From Streptomyces olivaceus (GTDB lineage: Bacteria > Actinomycetota > Actinomycetes > Streptomycetales > Streptomycetaceae), in the NCBI RefSeq assembly GCF_000721235.1, contig NZ_JOFH01000023.1:1-64000 (forward strand): 64,000 bases of DNA, written 5' to 3'. The position numbers and the translations under genes are program-made. This document shows positions 41,034 through 50,651 of the stretch, one piece after another; within the stretch, counting starts at the first letter, position 1; the number at the start of each line of letters is the position of its first letter. The notes below the pieces were generated by a model that was given only the letters and a program-made list of their open reading frames with translations, did no database searches and was not told where the DNA came from.

Positions 41034-41530
41034 GATCCGACCCTGCCCCCGCTCGTCCTGTTCCATGATCTCGTCCGGTCACCGGATCCACCCCGGGTGA
41101 GCGGTCCGGTCTCCTCCCCGGCGCCGTCACCGGATCGGAAGACCAGCGTTCTAGTGCCCCAGAAACGCAGGGCCGTGCCCAGGACCATGCCGATTCCGGC
41201 GCCGGAGACGGTGTCGGCGCGCTGCGAGGTCAGGCCGAGCCCGTAGTGGCTGACGGCCAGGCAGAGGAGCTGCACGGCGGCTCCGGCGGCGTTCACGGCG
41301 AAGAACACGGCGTACGGGCGCAGGCCCCGGGTCCTGGTGCGGCGGTAGGTGCCCAGCGCGTTTCCCGCGTACGCGACCGAGCACCCGGCGACGAAGGACA
41401 GCGCCTTGGCGGTGAGCGGGTCGAGTCCGGCCGGGCCGCGCAGCCAGGTGAAGAGGCCGAGGTCGACGGCGTAGGCGAGCAGCCCGGCCGAGGCGAAGCC
41501 CAGCAGTTCGCGTCGGTGTTCGGCTACCAA
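41021..41530 (-). CDS. GtrA-family membrane protein (polyprenyl-phosphate sugar flippase-like)
   Basis: 169 residues, four membrane helices: LLGFASAGLLAYAVDLGLF, ALSFVAGCSVAYAGNALGTY, AVFFAVNAAGAAVQLLCLAV, GAGIGMVLGTALRFWG. This is the GtrA fold; mycobacterial Rv3789 of this family sits beside dprE1/E2 and has been linked to handling of decaprenyl-phospho-arabinose. The start is TTG 41530, overlapping the UbiA stop by seven bases; no better in-frame start exists. The C-terminal 40 residues are Gly/Arg-rich. Confidence 0.85.
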   Translation of the reverse strand: MVAEHRRELLGFASAGLLAYAVDLGLFTWLRGPAGLDPLTAKALSFVAGCSVAYAGNALGTYRRTRTRGLRPYAVFFAVNAAGAAVQLLCLAVSHYGLGLTSQRADTVSGAGIGMVLGTALRFWGTRTLVFRSGDGAGEETGPLTRGGSGDRTRSWNRTSGGRVGSWTG

Positions 41531-42504
41531 TTGGCCACCGCCAGTCCGTACATGGCCATCCAGACCACGCCGATCAGCGCGAGGGCGCGGTCGCGCAGGA
41601 CGACGTCCTCGGGCTCACCGGCGGTGCCGCGGTCGGCGAAGACGGCGTAGCGCAGGACGGCGAGGACGAAGGCGACCATGGAGAGCTGGCGCCATGGCAG
41701 CACGCTGGCGTGCGGGACACCGCCCTCCTCCAGGGCCCACAGGCAGTAGCCGAGGACGGCGACCGAGGCGGCGAGCTGCCAGACGAAGCGGAGGTAACCG
41801 GTGGTGTACTCGGTGAGCAGCGCGCGCGTGGCGCCCGCCTTCCCGGCCATCTGCACGGCTTCGGAGTACCGCTTGGCGGCGACCATGAACAGCGCGCCGA
41901 AGCCGGTCGTGATGAGGAACCAGCGCGACAGCGGGATGCCGAGCGCGAGTCCGCCGGCGACCGCGCGCATCAGGAAGCCGGTGGTGACGACGGCCAGGTC
42001 GACGACCAGGACGTTCTTGAGGCTGACGCAGTACGCGAGTTGCATCAGCAGGTAGGCGGTCAGGAGGACCGCGACGGGCGGCGGGCACAGCAGGGCCGCG
42101 GCGGCTGGCGCGAGGACGGCCAGGGTGCCGCCGACGGCGTACGCGAGCGGCACCGGGACCTGCCCGGCGGCGATCGGGCGGTGGCGTTTGACGGGGTGGG
42201 CGCGGTCCGCCTCGGCGTCGCGGGCGTCGTTGACGAGGTAGACGGCGGCGGCGCAGGCGGTGAACAGGACGAAGACCAGGGCGAGGCGGCCGAGGACGTG
42301 ACCGGAGAACAGCTCGCCGGCGGCGGCCGGGGCCGCGACGACCAGGACGTTCTTCACCCACTGGCGGGGGCGCGCGGTCCGCAGCAGGCCGGCCGGTACA
42401 CCGCCCGCGCGGGGCGGCGCGGGCTCCCGCCGCCGTCCCGGGGCGCGGTCCGGCAGGACTGCGGGGTCGGTGACCGCGGTACCGGTCACGGCGGTGTCAG
42501 CCAA
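41524..42504 (-). CDS. UbiA prenyltransferase, decaprenyl-phosphate phosphoribosyltransferase type
   Basis: 326 residues, about nine membrane helices. RPRQWVKNVLVVAAP, VYLVNDARDAEADRAHPVKRHRPIAAG (the NDxxDxxxD metal site) and LLMQLAYCVSLKNVLVVDL with the second Asp-rich loop match the UbiA subgroup of Rv3806c, which transfers 5-phosphoribose from PRPP to polyprenyl phosphate. TTG 42504 with GGAGG five bases upstream is the start; it overlaps the PAP2 stop by eight bases. First step of the phospho-arabinose/ribose lipid pathway gathered here. Confidence 0.88.
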   Translation of the reverse strand: MADTAVTGTAVTDPAVLPDRAPGRRREPAPPRAGGVPAGLLRTARPRQWVKNVLVVAAPAAAGELFSGHVLGRLALVFVLFTACAAAVYLVNDARDAEADRAHPVKRHRPIAAGQVPVPLAYAVGGTLAVLAPAAAALLCPPPVAVLLTAYLLMQLAYCVSLKNVLVVDLAVVTTGFLMRAVAGGLALGIPLSRWFLITTGFGALFMVAAKRYSEAVQMAGKAGATRALLTEYTTGYLRFVWQLAASVAVLGYCLWALEEGGVPHASVLPWRQLSMVAFVLAVLRYAVFADRGTAGEPEDVVLRDRALALIGVVWMAMYGLAVANW

Positions 42505-43006
42505 GGGTGCCTCCACGCATCCAGTCGGCGCCGAGCCGGGCCGTGAGCGCGCCCAGGGCGGCGCCCGCCGCGACGTCGGAGGGGTAGTGGACGCCGGCGA
42601 CCAGCCGGGAGACGCACACCGCGACGGCGAGCGGCCGGGCGGCACGCACCCCGAGGGCGCCGAGGGCGACGGCGGCCGCCGCGGCGGAGGTGGCGTGGGA
42701 GCTGGGGAAGGAGTGCCGGCCCGCGGTGCGTACCAGAGGCACGACGTGCGCGGGGCGCGGGCGGCGCACGATCCGCTTGACGCCCACGCTGACGGCGTGG
42801 GCGCCCGCGGTGAGCGCGGTGCCGCGCAGCCAGGCCGTGCGCCGGGGCGCGTCCACGGCGGCGCCGACGAGCCCCGTCGCCAGCCACAGCGCCCCGTGTT
42901 CCCCGGCCCAGGACAGGGCGCGCGCGGCGCCGGCCACGCGCGGGTCGGTGCCGCAGGCCCTGAGCGCCGTGACGATCCGGTGGTCCATGTCGTAGGGGTC
43001 GTCCAT
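42497..43006 (-). CDS. PAP2-family phosphatase (decaprenyl-phosphoryl-5-phosphoribose phosphatase-like)
   Basis: 169 residues. The three PAP2 motifs are intact: VKRIVRRPRP (KxxxxxxRP), HSFPSSHATS (PSGH-like) and SRLVAGVHYPSDV (SRxxxxxHxxxD). The homologue Rv3807c has been proposed to remove the 5-phosphate made by the UbiA enzyme. First gene of the leftward run, divergent from dprE1. ATG 43006; ATG 42988 is a possible shorter start. Confidence 0.87.
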   Translation of the reverse strand: MDDPYDMDHRIVTALRACGTDPRVAGAARALSWAGEHGALWLATGLVGAAVDAPRRTAWLRGTALTAGAHAVSVGVKRIVRRPRPAHVVPLVRTAGRHSFPSSHATSAAAAAVALGALGVRAARPLAVAVCVSRLVAGVHYPSDVAAGAALGALTARLGADWMRGGTLG

Positions 43007-43139
43007 GGGGGCTCACTGTTCCCGCCCGCGGCACGGAAGGGCGGGCATGATCGTGCGACATACCATTAATCACCCGTTTCGGGTATGAGCATGATGTTTC
43101 AGAACTAATCAGTCACATAGGGGCGATACGGTCACCGCC
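43007..43139. promoter_or_regulatory. Divergent promoter region of the dpr cluster
   Basis: TACGGT at 43127-43132 lies seven bases before the dprE1 ATG, a probable leaderless promoter. Upstream, CATACC near 43058 and GGGTATG near 43081, together with flanking CATGAT and CATGATG, form a wide imperfect dyad that could bind a regulator of both directions. Confidence 0.5.
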
Positions 43140-44546
43140 ATGTCTGCCGACACCGTTCCCGAGACCGACCGGGGCACCGGCGCCCACCGCCCCGACGCCG
43201 ACTGGGGCACCGTCACCGGCTGGGGCCGCACCGCACCCACCGGGGCGCTCCTCGTCCGTCCGCGGACGTACGAGGAGGCGGCCGTCGCCGTCCGGGACTG
43301 CGGGGCGCGCGGCGGCATCGCGAGGGGACTGGGGCGGGCGTACGGGGACGCGGCGCAGAACGCGGGGGGCGCCGTCCTCGACATGACGGCGCTGGACCGC
43401 GTGCACGCGATCGACGCCGACGGCGGCACCGTGCTGTGCGACGCGGGCGTGTCCCTGCACCGGCTGATGGAGGTGCTGCTGCCGCTCGGCTGGTTCGTGC
43501 CGGTGACGCCCGGCACCCGCTACGTGACGGTCGGCGGGGCCGTCGGCGCCGACATCCACGGCAAGAACCACCACGTGTCCGGGTCGTTCGCGCGGCACGT
43601 GCTCTCCCTGGAGCTGCTCACCGCCGACGGCACGGTCCGCACCGTCGTCCCGGGCACGCCCCTGTTCGACGCGACCGCGGGCGGCATGGGGCTGACCGGC
43701 GTGATCCTCACGGCAACGCTGCGGCTCCAGCCGGTCGAGACGTCGCTGATGTCGGTCGACACCGAGCGCGCCACCGACCTGGACGACCTGATGGCGCGTC
43801 TGACGGCGACCGACCACCGCTACCGCTACTCGGTCGCCTGGATCGACCTCCTCGCGCGCGGCAGGGCGACCGGCCGCGCGGTGCTCACCCGCGGCGACCA
43901 CGCCCCGCTGGACGCGCTGCCCGCCCGTTCCCGCGCCCGGCGTGCGCCGCTGGCCTTCCGCACCTCCCGCCTGCCGGCCGCCCCCGACCTCGTACCGGAC
44001 GGGCTGCTCGGCCGGACCACGGTCGGCCTGTTCAACGAGGTCTGGTACCGCAAGGCACCCCGGTTCAGCCGGGGGCGGCTCCAGCGCATCTCCACCTTCT
44101 TCCACCCCCTGGACGGCGTCCCGCACTGGAACCGGGTCTACGGCCGCGGGGGCTTCGTGCAGTACCAGTTCGTCGTCGGAACCGGCCGGGAGGAGGCGCT
44201 GCGGCGGATCGTCCGGCGTCTCTCCGCCCGCCGCTGCCCCTCGTTCCTGGCCGTCCTCAAGCGGTTCGGCGAGGCCGACCCGGGCTGGCTCTCCTTCCCC
44301 GTCCCGGGCTGGACGCTCGCGCTGGACGTCCCCGCGGGTCTGCCGGGCCTGGGCGCCCTCCTGGACGAGCTGGACGAGGAGGTCGCCGGCGCGGGCGGCC
44401 GGGTCTACCTCGCCAAGGACTCCCGGCTGCGCCCTGACCTGCTCGCCTCGATGTACCCGCGCCTGGACGACTTCCGCGCCCTGCGCGCGGAACTGGACCC
44501 CCGCGGGGTGTTCGTCTCCGACCTGGCCCGCCGCCTCGCCCTGTGA
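43140..44546 (+). CDS. dprE1: Decaprenyl-phospho-ribose 2-oxidase-like FAD protein (DprE1 homologue)
   Basis: 468 residues. VTGWGRTAPTGALLVRP opens the FAD-binding domain; RGLGRAYGDAAQ and VTVGGAVGADIHGKNHH match DprE1. The C-terminal part keeps LAVLKRFGEADPGWLSFP, GWTLALDVP and LAKDSR, whose Lys corresponds to the essential Lys418 of the M. tuberculosis enzyme. At the site of its Cys387 (the benzothiazinone target) this protein has Ala394. It oxidises the 2-OH of polyprenyl-phospho-ribose, with the SDR next door completing epimerisation to arabinose. ATG 43140 is probably leaderless. Confidence 0.9.
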   Translation: MSADTVPETDRGTGAHRPDADWGTVTGWGRTAPTGALLVRPRTYEEAAVAVRDCGARGGIARGLGRAYGDAAQNAGGAVLDMTALDRVHAIDADGGTVLCDAGVSLHRLMEVLLPLGWFVPVTPGTRYVTVGGAVGADIHGKNHHVSGSFARHVLSLELLTADGTVRTVVPGTPLFDATAGGMGLTGVILTATLRLQPVETSLMSVDTERATDLDDLMARLTATDHRYRYSVAWIDLLARGRATGRAVLTRGDHAPLDALPARSRARRAPLAFRTSRLPAAPDLVPDGLLGRTTVGLFNEVWYRKAPRFSRGRLQRISTFFHPLDGVPHWNRVYGRGGFVQYQFVVGTGREEALRRIVRRLSARRCPSFLAVLKRFGEADPGWLSFPVPGWTLALDVPAGLPGLGALLDELDEEVAGAGGRVYLAKDSRLRPDLLASMYPRLDDFRALRAELDPRGVFVSDLARRLAL

Positions 44547-44580
44547 CGCCCCCGCCACCCCCGACACCTCTGGAGCAGTC

Positions 44581-45336
44581 GTGAAGGACGCCTTCGGCCT
44601 CCCCCAGTCCCTCCTCGTCCTCGGCGGCACCTCCGAGATCGCGCTCGCCACCGTGCGCCGTCTGGTGGCCCGCCGCACCCGCACCGTCTGGCTGGCCGGA
44701 CGCCCCTCCCCCGCTCTGGACGGCGCGGCCGAGCAGCTGCGGGACGCGGGCGCCGAGGTGCGCACCGTCGCCTTCGACGCGCTCGACCCCGAGTCCCACG
44801 AGGAGGCGCTCGGCAAGGTGTTCGCCGAGGGCGACATCGACCTGGTGCTGCTGGCCTTCGGCGTCCTGGGCGACCAGGCGCACGACGAGCGCGAGCCGCT
44901 GAACGCGGTGCGGGTCGCGCAGACCAACTACACCGGCGCGGTCTGCGCCGGGCTGGTCGCCGCCCGTTCGCTGCAGGCGCAGGGGCACGGCTCGCTGGTG
45001 GTGCTCTCCTCCGTCGCCGGTGAGCGGGCCCGCCGCGCCAACTTCATCTACGGCTCCAGCAAGGCCGGCCTCGACGCCTTCGCGCAGGGCCTGGGCGACG
45101 CGCTGCACGGCACGGGCGTGCACGTCATGGTCGTACGCCCCGGGTTCGTGCGGTCGCGGATGACCGAGGGGATGGAGGAGGCGCCGCTCGCCACGACGCC
45201 CGAGGCGGTCGCCGCGGCCATCGAGCTGGGGCTGCGGCGGCGCTCGGAGACGGTGTGGGTGCCGGGCGCGCTGCGGGTGGTGATGTCGGCCCTGCGGCAC
45301 CTGCCGCGGACGGTGTTCCGGCGGCTGCCGGTGTGA
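44581..45336 (+). CDS. dprE2: SDR reductase, DprE2-like (decaprenyl-phospho-2-keto-pentose reductase)
   Basis: 251 residues. LVLGGTSEIALATVRRL is the NAD(P) site, LLAFGVLGD the NNAG-like position, VVLSSVAGERARRANFIYGSSKAGLDAF contains Ser and the YxxxK pair. It matches Rv3791/DprE2, which reduces the 2-keto intermediate from DprE1 to polyprenyl-phospho-arabinose. GTG 44581 follows dprE1 by 34 bases with GGAG upstream. Convergent with the next gene, ten bases apart. Confidence 0.88.
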   Translation: MKDAFGLPQSLLVLGGTSEIALATVRRLVARRTRTVWLAGRPSPALDGAAEQLRDAGAEVRTVAFDALDPESHEEALGKVFAEGDIDLVLLAFGVLGDQAHDEREPLNAVRVAQTNYTGAVCAGLVAARSLQAQGHGSLVVLSSVAGERARRANFIYGSSKAGLDAFAQGLGDALHGTGVHVMVVRPGFVRSRMTEGMEEAPLATTPEAVAAAIELGLRRRSETVWVPGALRVVMSALRHLPRTVFRRLPV

Positions 45337-45346
45337 CCGCGGGAGC

Positions 45347-45925
45347 CTACCGGCCGGGCAGCGTGCCGCTCTCCACGCGGCCCGTCTGCGGGGGCACCGT
45401 GGCGGTGCCGAACGGGAACTCGCGCAGCTTGCGCCACACGCTGTCGGTGCCCTGTTCGTAGAGCGCGAAGCCGGTGCAGGGCCACTGGGCCTCGTAGTCG
45501 GACAGCTCCTCGTAGGCGCGGTCCATCGCCGCTTCCTCGATGCCGTGCGCCACGGTGACGTGCGGGTGGTACGGGAACTGCAGTTCGCGGGGTACCGGGC
45601 CGTGCGTGTCGCGGACCCGCTTCTGCAGCCAGGAGCAGGCCGCGCCGCCCTCGACCACCTGGACGAAGACCACGGGTGAGAGCGGGCGGAAGGTGCCGGT
45701 GCCGGACAGCCGCATCGGGAAGGGCCGGCCGCGCGCCGCCACCTCGGCCAGATGCGCCTCGATCGCGGGCAGCGCGCCGCCGTCGACCTCCGTCGGCGGC
45801 AGCAGGGTGACGTGCGTGGGGATGCCGTGAGCCGCGGGGTCGCCGAAGCCCGCGCGCAGCTGCTGGAGCTTGCTGCCGTGAGGCTCCGGGACCGCGATCG
45901 ACACGCCGATCGTTACGGTCCCCAC
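45347..45925 (-). CDS. 2H-phosphoesterase (2'-5' RNA ligase-like) protein
   Basis: 192 residues. The two HxT-type motifs are THVTLLPPTEV near residue 37 and YHPHVTVAHG near residue 120, each ending a beta strand; the protein otherwise has the LigT fold. Possible activities are cyclic phosphodiesterase on RNA 2',3'-cyclic ends or related nucleotides. AGGAG lies six bases before GTG 45925. Single gene between dprE2 and trpS. Confidence 0.85.
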   Translation of the reverse strand: MGTVTIGVSIAVPEPHGSKLQQLRAGFGDPAAHGIPTHVTLLPPTEVDGGALPAIEAHLAEVAARGRPFPMRLSGTGTFRPLSPVVFVQVVEGGAACSWLQKRVRDTHGPVPRELQFPYHPHVTVAHGIEEAAMDRAYEELSDYEAQWPCTGFALYEQGTDSVWRKLREFPFGTATVPPQTGRVESGTLPGR

Positions 45926-46100
45926 TTCGTCTCCTGTCGTTGTGTGTCCTTCTGCCGGACACCCGGTTATCGACTGTACGGCCACCGCCACGCCCGGGGC
46001 AGGCGCAACCGGAGTGATGTGCAGCGCTACGGCGGCATGCCGGGGCGCACGGGTGGCGGCGGGTGCGGCGGGGGGCGGTGGGCCCGGACGCCGCCGGGGC

Positions 46101-47273
<1,173 letters not shown>

Positions 47274-48719
47274 TCAGCCGAGGTCGATCTCCGGGTACAG
47301 CGGGAAGCCGGCCACCAGGTCGGTCGCGCGGTGCGCGATCTCGTCGGCGACCTTCGCGTCCAGGACGTGGGAGGCCTTGGAGCGGGCGCCGGACTTGGTG
47401 GTGCCGGGCTCGGTGGCGGTCAGGACGCGGTCGATCAGGCCCGCGACCTCGTCCATCTCGGCGGTGCCGAGACCGCGCGTGGTCAGCGCCGGGGTGCCGA
47501 TGCGGATGCCGGAGGTGTACCAGGCGCCGTTCGGGTCCGCCGGGATGGCGTTGCGGTTGGTGACGATGCCGGAGTCGAGGAGGGCGGCCTCGGCCTGGCG
47601 GCCGGTGAGGCCGTAGGAGGACGCCACGTCGATCAGGTTGAGGTGGTTGTCCGTACCGCCGGTCACCAGGGTGGCGCCGCGCCGGGTCAGGCCCTCGGCG
47701 AGCGCGCGGGCGTTGTCGACGATGCGCTGCGCGTAGTCCTGGAACGCGGGCTGCCGGGCCTCGGCGAGGGCGACGGCCTTGGCGGCCATGACGTGCGGGA
47801 GCGGGCCGCCGAGGACCATCGGGCAGCCGCGGTCGACCTGGTCCTTGAGGGAGTCGTCGCACAGGACCATGCCGCCGCGCGGGCCGCGCAGCGACTTGTG
47901 CGTGGTCGTCGTCACGATCTGCGCGTGCGGGACCGGGTCGAAGTCGCCGGTGAGCACCTTGCCCGCGACCAGGCCGGCGAAGTGCGCCATGTCGACCATG
48001 AGGGTCGCGCCGACCTCGTCGGCGATCTCGCGCATGATCCGGAAGTTCACCAGCCGGGGGTACGCGGAGTAGCCCGCGACGATGATCAGCGGCTTGAACT
48101 CGCGGGCCGAGGCGCGCAGGGCCTCGTAGTCGATGAGGCCGGTGGCCGGGTCGGTGCCGTAGGAGCGCTGGTCGAACATCTTGCCGGAGATGTTCGGGCG
48201 GAAGCCGTGGGTGAGGTGGCCGCCGGCGTCCAGGGACATGCCGAGCATCCGCTGGTTGCCGAAGGCCTGGCGCAGCTCGGCCCAGTCGGCGTCGGTCAGG
48301 TCGTTGACCTGGCGGGCGCCGGCCTGCTCCAGGAAGGGCACCTCGACGCGGGCGCCGAGGACGGCCCAGAAGGCGACGAGGTTGGCGTCGATGCCGGAGT
48401 GCGGCTGGACGTAGGCGTGGCGGGCGCCGAACAGCTCGCGCGCGTGCTCGGCGGCCAGGGCCTCGACGGTGTCGACGTTGCGGCAGCCGGCGTAGAAGCG
48501 GCGGCCGACGGTGCCCTCGGCGTACTTGTCGCTGAACCAGTTGCCCATCGCGAGGAGCGTGGCCGGGGACGCGTAGTTCTCCGAGGCGATCAGCTTGAGC
48601 ATCTCGCGCTGGTCGGCGACCTCCTGGCCGATGGCGTCCGCCACACGGGGTTCGACGGTGCGGATCACGTCGAGAGCGGCGCGGTAGGCGGTGGACTCGG
48701 GGGTGAGGTCTGCGGGCAT
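47274..48719 (-). CDS. glyA: Serine hydroxymethyltransferase
   Basis: 481 residues, the long actinobacterial form. [22 protein letters not shown]-like [16 protein letters not shown], the HSGIDANL block and the PLP-lysine motif [14 protein letters not shown] near residue 260 are all present. It interconverts serine and glycine, loading tetrahydrofolate with one-carbon units. ATG 48719 with CGGAG upstream; the longer frame is not coding. The leader contains a ZTP riboswitch, so expression should rise when 10-formyl-folate is short and ZTP builds up. Confidence 0.96.
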   Translation of the reverse strand: MPADLTPESTAYRAALDVIRTVEPRVADAIGQEVADQREMLKLIASENYASPATLLAMGNWFSDKYAEGTVGRRFYAGCRNVDTVEALAAEHARELFGARHAYVQPHSGIDANLVAFWAVLGARVEVPFLEQAGARQVNDLTDADWAELRQAFGNQRMLGMSLDAGGHLTHGFRPNISGKMFDQRSYGTDPATGLIDYEALRASAREFKPLIIVAGYSAYPRLVNFRIMREIADEVGATLMVDMAHFAGLVAGKVLTGDFDPVPHAQIVTTTTHKSLRGPRGGMVLCDDSLKDQVDRGCPMVLGGPLPHVMAAKAVALAEARQPAFQDYAQRIVDNARALAEGLTRRGATLVTGGTDNHLNLIDVASSYGLTGRQAEAALLDSGIVTNRNAIPADPNGAWYTSGIRIGTPALTTRGLGTAEMDEVAGLIDRVLTATEPGTTKSGARSKASHVLDAKVADEIAHRATDLVAGFPLYPEIDLG

Positions 48720-48749
48720 GGGGGTCTCCGGACGTTGTAGTCGGCGTTC

Positions 48750-48837
48750 GGTCGGCCCAGGCGCACGGCACGTGTTCTTCCCGGGCCGCTCCCCGATGGT
48801 CGTTCCCATCCCAGCGCGCCAGTCACGGCCCGCGGCC
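48750..48837 (-). ncRNA. ZTP (pfl) riboswitch in the glyA leader
   Basis: Read on the minus strand the leader shows the pfl signature in order: GGGCCGTGACTGGCG (48817-48831), TGGGATGGGAACGACCAT, CGGGGAGCGG, and after a variable linker CCGTGCGCCTGGGC (48755-48768), which forms the conserved 3' helix/pseudoknot part. Every strongly conserved block of the class is there. The class senses the folate-stress alarmone ZTP/AICAR-phosphate and usually controls folate and purine genes, including glyA in actinobacteria. The RBS CGGAG lies 20-30 bases past the aptamer, so control of translation initiation is more likely than a terminator. Confidence 0.92.
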
Positions 48838-48901
48838 AGGGTACCGGGTGGGTCCGGGCGACGCGGCGGTGTCCGGGATGCGGGAGAGCACCCCCCCGGG
48901 G

Positions 48902-50086
48902 TCAGAGGATCACGTGCGGCAGGAAGCGGGCATACTCGTCCGTCACCAGGCCGGACGACTCGCGGATGCCCAGGCCCGCGGACTCGTCCCGGACGACCCA
49001 GGCGCCGAGGACGACCCGGTTGCCGTCGAAGTCGGGCAGGGGGGCCAGTTCCTGGTAGCAGCACGGTTCGGGGCGCGGGGCCGGGTCGGTGCCGGGCTCG
49101 TGGACCGTGACGCCCGCGCCCTCGCGGCCCAGCAGCGGCTTGGCGACCCAGCCGGTCGTGGTCGCCAGCCGCCGGGGGCCGTCCAGGTGGGCGGGCAGCA
49201 GGTTGGGGTGGTCCGGGTACAGCTCCCACAGGATGGCGAGGAGCGCCTTGTTGCTGAGCAGCATCTTCCAGGCGGGCTCGATCCACAGGGTGGTGCCGGT
49301 GCCGCCGCCGTTGTCGAGGGTGTCCAGGACGTGGCCGGCGAAGCGGTCGGTGGTGAGCCACTCCCAGGGGTAGAGCTTGAAGAGGCTGCGGATGAAACGG
49401 AGCTTCTTGTCGACGAAGCGGCCGGAGAGGCGGTCCCAGCCGATCTCCTCCATGGAGATCCAGTCGGTCTCCAGTCCTGCCTGCTCGGCGGTCTCCTTGA
49501 GGTAGGCGACCGTCATCAGGTCCTCGCCGAGTTCGTCGTCCGAGGAGTGCGCGAAGTACAGGGGGTTTCCGGGCGGGAGGAGGGAGGCCTGCTCGCGCCA
49601 GGCGTCGACGAGGCGTTCGTGGAGGCTGTTCCACTGGTCGGCGCCGGGGAAGCGCTCCTCCATCCAGAACCACTGCGGGGACGCGGCCTCGACGAGGGAG
49701 GTCGGCGTGTCCGCGTTGTACTCCAGGAGCTTGGCAGGCCCCGTGCCGTCGTAGCGCAGGTCGAAGCGGCCGTAGACGGAGGGGAGTTCGGCGCGGCGGT
49801 GCCAGGCCTCGGTGACGGCGCGGACGACGCGCGGGTCGGTGATGCCGAGGTCGGCGAACCGGTTCCGCGTGACGATGTGCCCGGCGGCCGTCAGGCACAT
49901 GCGGTGGAGTTCCTCGACGTCCTCCTCCAGCGCCTCGACCTCGGGCAGCGAGAAGACGTAGTGGGCGCTCTCGTCCCAGTAGGGGCGCAGGGAGTCGTCG
50001 GGGTAGCGGGTCAGCGGGTAGATCAGCCCCTGCTCCTCGACGGTCTGCTGCCAGCCGGGGCGGGGCGCGAGGGTGCGGCGTTCCAC
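48902..50086 (-). CDS. Glutathionylspermidine synthase-like ATP-grasp protein (YgiC type)
   Basis: 394 residues of the GSP_synth family. [48 protein letters not shown] [16 protein letters not shown] and [14 protein letters not shown] carry the ATP-grasp features. It lacks the amidase domain of E. coli Gss. Without glutathione in actinobacteria the ligated partners must differ; substrate unknown. GTG 50086 follows the lipoprotein gene stop by eight bases without its own clear ribosome site, so it is coupled. The ygiB-ygiC arrangement of E. coli is the same pair. Confidence 0.82.
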   Translation of the reverse strand: MERRTLAPRPGWQQTVEEQGLIYPLTRYPDDSLRPYWDESAHYVFSLPEVEALEEDVEELHRMCLTAAGHIVTRNRFADLGITDPRVVRAVTEAWHRRAELPSVYGRFDLRYDGTGPAKLLEYNADTPTSLVEAASPQWFWMEERFPGADQWNSLHERLVDAWREQASLLPPGNPLYFAHSSDDELGEDLMTVAYLKETAEQAGLETDWISMEEIGWDRLSGRFVDKKLRFIRSLFKLYPWEWLTTDRFAGHVLDTLDNGGGTGTTLWIEPAWKMLLSNKALLAILWELYPDHPNLLPAHLDGPRRLATTTGWVAKPLLGREGAGVTVHEPGTDPAPRPEPCCYQELAPLPDFDGNRVVLGAWVVRDESAGLGIRESSGLVTDEYARFLPHVIL

Positions 50087-50094
50087 GGGCGGGG

Positions 50095-50484
50095 TCAGCC
50101 GCCGCCGCTGCCGGAGCCCGAGCAGCCGAAGCCGCCCCGGTCGACGGCCTCGGACCGGCTGAAGGTGCCGGAGTCGGCCCAGCCGCCGCTGACGTCGCCG
50201 TCGTAGTACCAGTCGGCGTGGCCCGCGGACTTCGAACCGCCCTTGTTCTTGCCGCCCTTGCCGTACGAGCCGCCGGAGGAGCTGCTGCCGGAGGAACCGC
50301 CGGACGCGCCGGACTTGCAGTTCTTGTCGGCGACGACCTTGTAGCCGTTGAGGTAGTCGTAGCTGTCGCGGTCCACGCAGCGGCGGTCGGGGTCCGAGCC
50401 GCAGGCGCTCAGGGTCGCCGCCAGCACTCCCATGCCGCCGAGCACGACGGTGCTCGACCGGAGCCGTCGTCGGGTGTCCGCCAT
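50095..50484 (-). CDS. Small lipoprotein with Ser/Gly/Lys-rich middle (YgiB-like partner)
   Basis: 129 residues. [20 protein letters not shown] gives a signal with lipobox LSAC (Cys near 28). [21 protein letters not shown] is a short cysteine-bearing domain; residues 58-85 are Ser/Gly/Lys low complexity; a second block [17 protein letters not shown] and GGFGC ends it. It is first in the operon with the ATP-grasp gene, as YgiB is in enterobacteria. ATG 50484 with GGGGGAGA upstream. Confidence 0.78.
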   Translation of the reverse strand: MADTRRRLRSSTVVLGGMGVLAATLSACGSDPDRRCVDRDSYDYLNGYKVVADKNCKSGASGGSSGSSSSGGSYGKGGKNKGGSKSAGHADWYYDGDVSGGWADSGTFSRSEAVDRGGFGCSGSGSGGG

Positions 50485-50508
50485 GTTCTTCTCTCCCCCG
50501 GTGTGCGT

Positions 50509-50547
50509 CTTCGTCTTGCGGCTTCGTCGTGCGGCTTCGTCGTATGC
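50509..50547. repeat. Three tandem 13-bp units in the lipoprotein leader
   Basis: CTTCGTCTTGCGG, CTTCGTCGTGCGG and CTTCGTCGTATGC follow each other 25 bases upstream of the lipoprotein start (minus strand). Local tandem duplication; possible binding sites on one helix face are not in register (13 bp). Confidence 0.65.
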
Positions 50548-50651
50548 CTTCGGCGCGCGTCATCGGTGCGCGTCGCTGCTGCTGCGCGTCTTTCGGCTTT
50601 TCATACGTCAGTTGGACTGATCGAGTGTACGGCCGACATCGCGGAGGGACT

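Noticed and set aside
41034..41066. Longer YihY start at ATG 41066
   Set aside because: It would lengthen the overlap with gtrA to 46 bases and add a charged, non-family stretch; MDWLKK at 41033 fits the family start.
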